A stretch of 63,508 bases of DNA from the NCBI GenBank assembly GCA_919901745.1, contig CAKKPP010000032.1, positions 1-63,508 on the forward strand. Direction: 5' to 3'. This document shows positions 23,876 to 31,148 of the stretch, in pieces; the first letter of the stretch is position 1, and each line of letters begins with the position of its first letter. Both the position numbers and the translations under genes were made by a program. The notes under the pieces are model-generated. The model was not told the origin of the DNA. It searched no databases and was given only the letters and a program-made list of their open reading frames with translations. The stretch comes from Chloroflexota bacterium. GTDB lineage: Bacteria; Chloroflexota; Limnocylindria; Limnocylindrales; CSP1-4.

Positions 23876-26811
23876 CTGATCCCTGCCCACGGCGCGACGT
23901 CGGCGAAGCGCTCGAGCGCGGCCATGTCCTTGTCGCCGCGGCCGGAAAAGCCGAGCAACACGAGCGTCTCGGCGGGCCATCGTGGGCCGTGTCGGGAGCC
24001 GGAGCCGCTCGAGCCGGCGCCTTCGATGTCGGCCAGCAATTTCGGCAGCGCGGCGATCGCGTGGGCCGTCTCCAGGGCGGGGAGGATCCCCTCCGCTCGA
24101 GTCACGGTGCGCATCGCGGCGATCGCCTCGCGGTCGGTGGCGGTCGCGACCTCGAGGCGACCGGCGGCGTAGAGCGCCGCGATCTGGGGCCCGACGCCCG
24201 GGTAATCGAGGCCGGCGGAAGCCGAGTGGGCCTCCACCACCTGACCATCGCGGTCCTGGAGCATGAGCGAGCGGCTGCCGTGGAGGATCCCGGGCGTGCC
24301 GCCGATGAGCGCCGCGGCGTGGCGACCGGTGGCGACGCCGTCGCCGGCGGCCTCAGCGACCGCGAGACGCACCGAGGGTTCGCCGATGAACCGCGACAGC
24401 AGCCCGATCGCGTTCGAGCCCCCGCCGACGCAGGCGAGCGCAAGGTTCGGCAGGCGACCCTCGACGGCCTCGAGCTGGGCGGCCGCCTCGTCGCCGATCG
24501 TTCGCTGGAGGTCACGGACGATCGTGGGATACGGGTGCGGGCCCATCGCCGAGCCCAGGACGTAGTGCGTCGTCTCGACGTTGGTCACCCAGTCGCGCAT
24601 CGCGTCGTTCACCGCGTCCTTGAGCGTGGCCGTGCCCGACGTCACCGGGCGGACCTCCGCGCCGAGCGCGTGCATCCGCTCGACGTTCGGTTTCTGACGC
24701 TCGATGTCCTCCGCGCCCATGAACACGACGCAGGGCAGGTCGAGGAGCGCACAGGCGGTGGCCGTCGCAACGCCGTGCTGCCCGGCGCCGGTCTCGGCGA
24801 TGACCCGCGTCTTGCCGAGCCGCCGCGTGAGCAGTGCCTGGCCGAGCGCGTTGTTGATCTTGTGGGCGCCGGTGTGGGCGACGTCCTCGCGCTTGAGGTA
24901 GAGGCGGAGGCCCGGGATGTCGGCAGTGGTCGCGAGGGACGAACGGCCGGTGACGCTGGACCTGCGGCCGGTCGCGAGGCGCGCGGCTTCGGTCGCGAGG
25001 CGCGCGGCTTCGGCTCGGACCTCCGCTTCGAGGCCCGCGGCCCGGTACAGCGGCGTCGGTCGGCCGGCGAATCTGGCCAGAAGCTCGCGGAACTCGGCCC
25101 AGAACCGCGGGTCGTGGCGGAGGGCGGCGTACGCGTGCTCGAGCTGCTCGAGCGCCGCGATGAGCGTCTCGGGGACGTAGCGGCCGCCGAATTCGCGGTC
25201 GGTCCCCCAGCGGCCCCGGACGTCGGCATCGAGGAGCCCGGGATGGATCGGCGTCGGTCGGACCGGCGTATTCGGGCGATCGAGGCGGGCCTGGCGGGCC
25301 CGCTTGACGAAGAGCGCGACGCGCAGCGGATCCTTGACCGGCCGCTCCCCGGGGACGCGGGGAGCTTCCGTCCCGGACGCCACGTCGACACCGACCGCCG
25401 GCACCTCGCGCAGAGCACTCGCGACGGACGATGGGTCGAGGCCACCGGCGAGGATCACCGGGACCTCGCGGGCCACGGCGGCCGCGAGGGCGACGGCGGC
25501 GCGGATGCCCGTGCCGCCCGGGTGCGGTCCGCCGGCGGTATCCAGGAAGAGGCGCTGGACCCCGGCCGCGAGGTGCGCGCGCGCCTGGACGACGACCGCG
25601 TGCGCTGCGGCGGCCACCGCGACGGGGTCGCCTGTCGATCCGTCGATTCCCTCGGCCGGGAGATGGAGGACCTTCCAGGCCGGACGATCGAGCGCCCTCG
25701 CGACGTCGGGCGGCTCGCTCCCGTTGAGCTGGATCGCGTCGGCCTGGAGTGCGGCGCCGATCTCCCGAAGGTCGGCCACCGATCGGTCGACCGTGATCGC
25801 GACCACCGCGGGGCGTGTGGCCGGCGGGGCGATCTCGCGAAGAAGCTCGGCGAGTGACGCCGCCTCGGAGAGGCCCAGCTCACGAGGGGTGCCCGGGACG
25901 AGGTTGAGACCGATCGCGTCGGCGCCGGAGCGGACCGCGGCGCGGATCCCGTTCGCGTCCGTCACGGCACAGATCTTCACGAAGGGGCGTCGAGCGAGGT
26001 TGGCCGGGTCGGTCGGGAGCGCGCCCGCGGCGACGAACGAGCGAACGAGAGCGACCGGGTCCGCGGCGCGGACGAGGGTCTCCCCAACGAGCGCGGCGTC
26101 GTAGCCCACGCTTCGTAAGGCGGCGATCGTCGCGCTGTCGCGCACGCCGGACTCCGCGATCGCGAGTCGGTCGTCGGGCACTCGATCTCGCAGGCGGATC
26201 GCCCGCTCCGGGTCGACGGTGAGCGTCCGCAGATCGCGATTGTTGATGCCGATCAGGCGCGCGGTCGTGTTGAGCGCGTCGTCGAGCTCGCGCTCGTCGT
26301 GTGCTTCGACCAGCGGCTCGAGACCGAGGTCCCGTGCCTGATCGACGAGGCGCGCCAGGCGGCGACGCGGGTGGAGGACCGCGAGCAGGAGCGCGAGGTC
26401 CGCGCCCGCGGCACGGAGAAGCTCGAGCTGGCGCGACTCGACGACGAACTCCTTGGCAAGGACCGGGATCCGGACCGCAGCTCGCACCGCGGTCATGTCC
26501 GCCACGGAACCGGCGAACCAGTGCGGCTCGCATAGCACGGAGATCGCCGTCGCGCCGCCCGATTCGTAGGCCCGGGCCCGCGCCACGATGTCCTCGCCGT
26601 CCACGGCTATCGACCCGGCCGACGGCGAGGCTCGCTTCAGCTCGGCGATGACATGGAGGCCGGGGGCGGCCAGCCGTTCCGCCACGGGTCGGGGCACAGG
26701 GGCCGCCGCAAGGCGTCGACGCAGCGCGCCGCGGTCCAGGCCGGCGAGCTCGGCATGCACGTCCGAGCGGCGCCGGGCGGCGATCTCGGCGACGACCCCG
26801 CGGGCGGTCAC
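23872..26811 (-). CDS. trpCFB: Trifunctional TrpC-TrpF-TrpB fusion (IGP synthase / PRA isomerase / Trp synthase beta)
   Basis: One uninterrupted 979-residue frame holds three enzymes. Residues 1-~264 are indole-glycerol-phosphate synthase (IAELKRASPSAG, VLAKEFVV, LIGINNRDL, ESGV). Residues ~276-505 are phosphoribosylanthranilate isomerase, with base Cys281 (VKICAVTD), IGLNLVPGTPR and acid Asp424 (LFLDTAGG). Residues ~535-979 are the beta chain with FGGRYVPETL, PLP lysine K651 in HTGAHKINN, GAGQHGVATA, and GGGSNAIG. A 21-bp duplication encodes EAARLAT twice near 600-614. GTG 26811 is the start, 10 nt after trpD. I see no stop or frameshift at the junctions. Confidence 0.95.
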   Translation of the reverse strand: MTARGVVAEIAARRRSDVHAELAGLDRGALRRRLAAAPVPRPVAERLAAPGLHVIAELKRASPSAGSIAVDGEDIVARARAYESGGATAISVLCEPHWFAGSVADMTAVRAAVRIPVLAKEFVVESRQLELLRAAGADLALLLAVLHPRRRLARLVDQARDLGLEPLVEAHDERELDDALNTTARLIGINNRDLRTLTVDPERAIRLRDRVPDDRLAIAESGVRDSATIAALRSVGYDAALVGETLVRAADPVALVRSFVAAGALPTDPANLARRPFVKICAVTDANGIRAAVRSGADAIGLNLVPGTPRELGLSEAASLAELLREIAPPATRPAVVAITVDRSVADLREIGAALQADAIQLNGSEPPDVARALDRPAWKVLHLPAEGIDGSTGDPVAVAAAAHAVVVQARAHLAAGVQRLFLDTAGGPHPGGTGIRAAVALAAAVAREVPVILAGGLDPSSVASALREVPAVGVDVASGTEAPRVPGERPVKDPLRVALFVKRARQARLDRPNTPVRPTPIHPGLLDADVRGRWGTDREFGGRYVPETLIAALEQLEHAYAALRHDPRFWAEFRELLARFAGRPTPLYRAAGLEAEVRAEAARLATEAARLATGRRSSVTGRSSLATTADIPGLRLYLKREDVAHTGAHKINNALGQALLTRRLGKTRVIAETGAGQHGVATATACALLDLPCVVFMGAEDIERQKPNVERMHALGAEVRPVTSGTATLKDAVNDAMRDWVTNVETTHYVLGSAMGPHPYPTIVRDLQRTIGDEAAAQLEAVEGRLPNLALACVGGGSNAIGLLSRFIGEPSVRLAVAEAAGDGVATGRHAAALIGGTPGILHGSRSLMLQDRDGQVVEAHSASAGLDYPGVGPQIAALYAAGRLEVATATDREAIAAMRTVTRAEGILPALETAHAIAALPKLLADIEGAGSSGSGSRHGPRWPAETLVLLGFSGRGDKDMAALERFADVAPWAGIR

Positions 26812-26821
26812 GTGCCCGCGC

Positions 26822-27868
26822 TCATGCCGTCGGCGCCGGCGGACCGGCGGCTTCGGCCGCGCGTCGCTCAGCGCGCAGCCGTCCGAGCAGTTCTGCGGCC
26901 TGCCCGGCGTCGATCGTCAGGGCCGCCACCTCGACCCCCTCGTCCAGCGATGCGACCGCGCCCGCGACCTCGAGGGCCGCCCCGGCGTTGAGCAGCACGA
27001 CGTCACGCCGCGACCCGCTCTCACCGCGAAGGAGCGCCTCGATCATCCGGGCGTTCTCGGCCGCGTCGCCGCCGCCCAGCCGCGTCGTCGATACCCGCTG
27101 GAGCCCGAGTGTGGCCGCGTCCACCGTCCGTCGCTCGATGCCGTCGGCGGTCACGTCGTAGAGCACGCCGCTCCCGTCGAGCGGCAGCTCGTCCACGCCG
27201 GCCCCATGGATCACGAACGTCCGCTCGGTCCCCAGCAGGCGCGCCACCTCAGCCATACGCTCGGCAACGGCGGGGTCGCCTACCCCGAGCAGCTGCCGTC
27301 GCGTTCCGGCAGGGTTGGTCAGCGGACCGAGGAGATTGAACGCCGTGCGCACGCCGATCTCGCGCCGCGTCGGCCCGGCATGACGCATCGCCGGGTGGAA
27401 GTTCGGGGCGAACATGAACGCGAACCCGAGCTCCCGAAGCGCCGCCGATGCCGACGCCGCATCGTGGTCGATCCGGATCCCCAGCGCGTCGAGGACGTCG
27501 GCCGATCCGGCCTTCGACGTGATCGCCCGGTTGCCGTGCTTCGCCACCGGGACCCCGGCCGCAGCAACGACCAGCGCCGACGCCGTCGAAATGTTGAACG
27601 TGCCGCTGCCGTCTCCGCCCGTCCCGACGACATCGATGGCGCCCTCGGGCGCCTCCACGCGCACCACGCGCTCGCGCATCGCGGCCGCGAACCCCGCCAG
27701 CTCCTCGATCGTCTCGCCGCGCATCCGGAGGGCGACGAGGAGCGCGGCCAGCTGCGCCTGGGTCGCCTCCCCATCCATGATCGAACCCATCGCGCCTCGC
27801 GCGGTTTCCATCGACAGCGTCTCGCCGTCGACGACCGCGGCCAGGGCCGCGCGAACCGCGTCGCTCAT
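26822..27868 (-). CDS. trpD: Anthranilate phosphoribosyltransferase
   Basis: TrpD transfers phosphoribose from PRPP to anthranilate. The 348-residue protein has the PRPP glycine loop VGTGGDGSGTFNIST, KHGNRAITSKAGSADVLDALG, the HPAMRHAGPTRREIGVRTAFNLLGPLTNPA core and an acidic GVDELPLDGSG loop. ATG 27868 overlaps the trpG stop (ATGA). Length is normal. Confidence 0.97.
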   Translation of the reverse strand: MSDAVRAALAAVVDGETLSMETARGAMGSIMDGEATQAQLAALLVALRMRGETIEELAGFAAAMRERVVRVEAPEGAIDVVGTGGDGSGTFNISTASALVVAAAGVPVAKHGNRAITSKAGSADVLDALGIRIDHDAASASAALRELGFAFMFAPNFHPAMRHAGPTRREIGVRTAFNLLGPLTNPAGTRRQLLGVGDPAVAERMAEVARLLGTERTFVIHGAGVDELPLDGSGVLYDVTADGIERRTVDAATLGLQRVSTTRLGGGDAAENARMIEALLRGESGSRRDVVLLNAGAALEVAGAVASLDEGVEVAALTIDAGQAAELLGRLRAERRAAEAAGPPAPTA

Positions 27869-28563
27869 CGTGCGGCCTCGCCCGAGATCGAATCGCCGGA
27901 CCCGGCAGGCTCGGCAATACCGTGGGTCGCGAACGTGCCGGTCGCGTCGTCGAGGATGGATGCCTCGCCCTCCCCGGTCTGCCGCAGGAAGTTCGCGAGC
28001 AGGTGAGGACCCTGCGGCGTGAGCACCGACTCCGGGTGGAACTGGACGCCTTCGAGCGGGAGCGTGAGATGGCGGATGCCCATGATCACGCGATCGACCT
28101 CGCTCGTCGCCGTCACCCGGAAGTCGGCCGGCAGCGTTGCCGGATCGATGCACAGCGAGTGGTAGCGCGCGGCCATGAACGACGGCGGCATGCCCTCGAG
28201 GAGTCCTGCGCCGTCGTGGGTGACCTCCGAGGCCTCGCCGTGGACGAGCGTCGGTGCTCGCACGATCGCTGCCCCGAAGGCGGCGGCCATCGATTGCATC
28301 CCGAGGCAGACGCCGAGGACGGGGATCTGGCGCTGCGCCGCAACCTTGATCGCATCGATCGACACCCCGGCGTCGTCGGGATCGCCGGGTCCCGGCGAGA
28401 TGACGATCCCGCGCAGTTCGGACGCGGCGTCATCGGCCAGGGCCTCGACACCCGCCCGATCGATCGCGTCGTTGCGCAGGACCGTCACGTTCGCCCCCGC
28501 AGCCTGGAGCGCCTGCACGAGGTTGAACGTGAAGCTGTCGTAGTTGTCGATGACGAGGATCAC
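27865..28563 (-). CDS. trpG: Anthranilate synthase glutaminase component
   Basis: This class I glutamine amidotransferase supplies ammonia to TrpE. The 232-residue protein has MILVIDNYDSFTFNLVQ, the oxyanion strand ISPGPGDPDDAG, the nucleophile in GVCLGMQSM and the His-Glu pair in GVQFHPESVLTP. A ~30-residue acidic tail is extra. GTG start overlaps the trpE stop (GTGA). In many bacteria the same subunit also serves PabB; no pabB lies here. Confidence 0.96.
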   Translation of the reverse strand: MILVIDNYDSFTFNLVQALQAAGANVTVLRNDAIDRAGVEALADDAASELRGIVISPGPGDPDDAGVSIDAIKVAAQRQIPVLGVCLGMQSMAAAFGAAIVRAPTLVHGEASEVTHDGAGLLEGMPPSFMAARYHSLCIDPATLPADFRVTATSEVDRVIMGIRHLTLPLEGVQFHPESVLTPQGPHLLANFLRQTGEGEASILDDATGTFATHGIAEPAGSGDSISGEAAR

Positions 28564-30188
28564 GGGGTCGCCTCGCTGTGGCTCGAGCCCGCGTCGTCGT
28601 CGCGATCGACGGCGCGCGCCTCCGGCACGCCGGCCGCGAGTTCGATCGCCCTCCGCAGCGCCGCGGCCTTGTGCTCGGTCTCGGCGAATTCCGACTCGGG
28701 GACGCTGGCGGCGACGATTCCGGCCCCGGTGTGGATGTGGGCCTGTCCGTCCCTGAGGACCGCGCTGCGGATCGTGATCGCCGTGTCCATGTTGCCGTCG
28801 TAGCCGAGATAGCCCACGGCGCCGCCGTACAGCCCACGCCGCTCGCCCTCGGCCGCTGCGATCAGCTGCATCGCCCGCACCTTCGGCGCGCCGGACAGCG
28901 TCCCGGCGGGGAACACGGCGCGCAGCGCGTCGAGGGCATCCAGCTCCGGCCGCAGACGCGCCTCCACGTGCGAGACCAGGTGGAGAACGTGGCTGTAGCG
29001 TTCGACCTCCATGTACTTGGTCACGGCCACCGTCCCAGGACGGGCCACGCGGCCAAGGTCGTTCCGGCCGAGGTCGACGAGCATCACGTGCTCGGCGCGC
29101 TCCTTGGGATCGCGCTGGAGCTGCTCGGCAAGGACCTGGTCCTCCGCGAGCGACGCGCCTCGGGGGCGTGTACCAGCGATCGGATGCGTGGTCAGCTTCG
29201 ATCCGTCGACCTGAACGAGGAGTTCCGGGGACGCACCGACGACCTCGAAGGACGGCGTCCGAACGAAGAACAGGTACGGCGATGGATTGACCCGCCGCAG
29301 CGCCCGATAGAGGGCGATCCCGTCGAGCGGCCGTCCATCTCCGGGGAGTGCCGGCAGGTCGAACGACTGGCGCCGGGCGAGGACGACCTGGATCGCCTCG
29401 CCGGCGGCGATGGCGTCCTTGGCCACCTCGACGGCCCGGATGTACTCATCGCGCCCGAGGCTTGTCTCAACCGGGGCCGGTGGTGCGGGTGCGGCCGCGG
29501 ACGACGCGACGGCGCCGCCCGACGCCGCGGCAAGTTCGGCTGTGGATGGTCGCGCGGTGCGCTCAAGGGCCTCGAAGATCGCCGTCTCGGCGATCCGGTA
29601 GCGACCCTCGAGATCCGGCGCATCCGTGTGGAGCGAGGCGATCGCCGACAGGGTGTGGGTGAGGTGGTCGAAGACCAGGACGAGATCGGTCTCGATGAAG
29701 GCTGCGGTCGGCACTCCGACCGGGTCCCGCTCCGGCGTGGGGACCGACGGCTCGAACGCGGAGATCGCGTCGTAGGCGAGGGCCCCAACGGCACCACCGG
29801 TGAAGCGTGGCATGCCGTCGCGCGGCTCCACCCGGCGCTTCGGCACGAACGCGCGGATGGCCGCCAGCGGGTCGGGCGCTTCCAGGCTCTCCACGGGGAG
29901 GTCCGGAGCGTACGTGGGGACGGTCACCGGCCGGGTCTGAATCCGGGCGATCCCATCGCGGACCTCGAGGAGCCGCCGAGGTCCGACGCCGAGGAACGAG
30001 TAGCGGCCCAACCGCTCCCCGCCCTCGACGGACTCGAGGAGGTAGGCCGGGTTCCCGTCGTCGAGGCGCAGGAATGCCCCGATCGGCGTCTCGAGGTCGG
30101 CGTCGCGGGTGGCCCGCAGCAGGATCGTGTCCGCATTGCCCACGAGCCGCTTGGCCTGGCCGAGACTGATGGGTTCGCTGCCGGTCAT
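28560..30188 (-). CDS. trpE: Anthranilate synthase component I
   Basis: TrpE aminates chorismate to anthranilate. From ATG 30188 the protein has 542 residues: an N-terminal domain with YLLESVEGGERLGRYSF (tryptophan-binding LLES motif for feedback inhibition) and a chorismate-binding domain with THPIAGTRPRG, VDLGRNDLGRVA, FPAGTLSGAPKVRAM, YGGAVGYLGYDGNMD and HTGAGIVA(A)S. An in-frame ATG at 30230 lies just behind the T-box terminator and is less likely. First gene of the trp operon. Confidence 0.96.
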   Translation of the reverse strand: MTGSEPISLGQAKRLVGNADTILLRATRDADLETPIGAFLRLDDGNPAYLLESVEGGERLGRYSFLGVGPRRLLEVRDGIARIQTRPVTVPTYAPDLPVESLEAPDPLAAIRAFVPKRRVEPRDGMPRFTGGAVGALAYDAISAFEPSVPTPERDPVGVPTAAFIETDLVLVFDHLTHTLSAIASLHTDAPDLEGRYRIAETAIFEALERTARPSTAELAAASGGAVASSAAAPAPPAPVETSLGRDEYIRAVEVAKDAIAAGEAIQVVLARRQSFDLPALPGDGRPLDGIALYRALRRVNPSPYLFFVRTPSFEVVGASPELLVQVDGSKLTTHPIAGTRPRGASLAEDQVLAEQLQRDPKERAEHVMLVDLGRNDLGRVARPGTVAVTKYMEVERYSHVLHLVSHVEARLRPELDALDALRAVFPAGTLSGAPKVRAMQLIAAAEGERRGLYGGAVGYLGYDGNMDTAITIRSAVLRDGQAHIHTGAGIVAASVPESEFAETEHKAAALRRAIELAAGVPEARAVDRDDDAGSSHSEATP

Positions 30189-30234
30189 CGTGATGGACCT
30201 GTCATGTCGGGTGCGACGCCTCCGGGGCATTGAA

Positions 30235-30274
30235 GAAAACGAAAACGACCTTCGTCCCCGGGACGAAAGGTCGT
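30235..30274 (-). terminator. T-box-controlled intrinsic terminator before trpE
   Basis: On the minus strand ACGACCTTTCGTCCC pairs with GGGACGAAGGTCGT (30245-30274, one bulged base), followed by TTTTCGTTTTC. It lies directly behind the T-box sequence and competes with the antiterminator. Confidence 0.9.
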
Positions 30275-30558
30275 GCCTTCCGCGGTGCCACCCTCATTCG
30301 GCGATGCCGCACTCTCCTGACCGACGGGACGGCGTCTGCCGCCGATCGGCGCTGCCCGCTAACGCTGGCGCCCTGCGCCGGAGCCTACTGATCGTCCGCG
30401 CCGCCGGCCTGATGGTCGGTTCGACGCCCCGCGTTCGGTCCGGAGGCTCCCGGGTCCATTCCCTGCCATCGTCACCCCGGTTTCCACCAGCCACCGGGTC
30501 TCTCTGCCGACGCACGACGGGTACTCGTCCCGTTCATAGCCCGAATATTCGTGATGTG
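30240..30558 (-). promoter_or_regulatory. Tryptophan T-box riboswitch leader of the trp operon
   Basis: The minus strand contains the T-box AGGGTGGCACCGCG (30281-30294) followed by a terminator. Upstream, Stem I elements are readable: the AGAGAGA and GGTGGCTGG...AAACC segments (about 30480-30510) and a specifier loop GAATGGA with codon TGG at 30457-30459, followed by A. Uncharged tRNA-Trp would pair at the UGG specifier and at the T-box, stabilising the antiterminator and switching on trpE-G-D-CFB-A. No other feature occupies this 450-bp gap. Confidence 0.92.
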
Positions 30559-30564
30559 GCCGGG

Positions 30565-30594
30565 AGTCTAGGCGCGCCCGCGCCGACCCGTCAA
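30565..30594 (-). promoter_or_regulatory. trp operon promoter
   Basis: TTGACG (30589-30594), an 18-nt spacer and TAGACT (30565-30570) on the minus strand place the transcript start near 30558, just upstream of T-box Stem I. Confidence 0.65.
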
Positions 30595-30644
30595 GCTTCC
30601 GAGGCGCCGGCCCGTGTGGCGTACGCGACGGTGCGCCGACGCGA

Positions 30645-30923
30645 TCAGAGGTAGCGGCGCTCCGGGTAGCACCACGTGAAGCCGCGCCCGACGGGCATCG
30701 ACATGATCACCGGGTGATCCTCACCCTTGGCGTGGGCCGCCGCATGCCCGGCCTGCGACTCGCAGCAACCCACGTGGCCGCAGGTCGTGCACAGGCGAAG
30801 GTTGTAGTTGCTCCCGCATCCCTCGCAGGTCATCGAGCGCGGCTCGGCGATTGCGGCGGGCAGGTGTTCACATGTGGCTGCGACGGCAGGTGCGATGTTG
30901 ATGGCGCGCTTGACGAGATCCAT
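30645..30923 (-). CDS. UBP-type zinc finger protein
   Basis: The 92-residue protein is little more than a ZnF-UBP domain: CEHL, CEGCGSN, LRLCTTCGHVGCCES and the H-x6-H pattern GHAAAHAKGEDHPVIMSM, which bind zinc. In eukaryotes this fold binds the C-terminus of free ubiquitin; stand-alone bacterial versions are known mainly from Actinobacteria-like genomes and have no settled role. ATG 30923 has a TACAGT -10 box (30930-30935) six bases upstream, indicating a leaderless mRNA. It follows tRNA-Ser(TGA) on the same strand. Confidence 0.88.
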   Translation of the reverse strand: MDLVKRAINIAPAVAATCEHLPAAIAEPRSMTCEGCGSNYNLRLCTTCGHVGCCESQAGHAAAHAKGEDHPVIMSMPVGRGFTWCYPERRYL

Positions 30924-30958
30924 GGCGCCACTGTACTCGCAGGCCGTGAAACGCGGGA

Positions 30959-31044
30959 TGGCGGAGAGGGTGGGATTCGAACCCACGGGGCTCTCGCCCA
31001 GCGGTTTTCAAGACCGCCGCAATCGGCCGCTCTGCCACCTCTCC
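30959..31044 (-). tRNA. tRNA-Ser (anticodon UGA), reads UCA and wobble
   Basis: The 86-nt gene has acceptor GGAGAGG/CCTCTCC, encoded CCA, long variable arm TGGGCGAGAGCCC and an anticodon loop CTTGAAA on a GCGGT/ACCGC stem. A TATCCT -10 box lies at 31052-31057. With the three other genes it completes the serine isoacceptor set. Confidence 0.96.
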
Positions 31045-31148
31045 GCGGGCGAGGATACCAGCGCGGCGATCGGGCCTCAGCGCGAAGCCGTGGCCCGCGC
31101 GACCGCGGGCACGCAAACGATGCCCACGCGGCTCCGCGCGGGAAGGCG

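Noticed and set aside
28560..30230. trpE start at ATG 30230
   Set aside because: It lies immediately behind the T-box terminator without a ribosome site and adds a basic extension not typical of TrpE; ATG 30188 is preferred.
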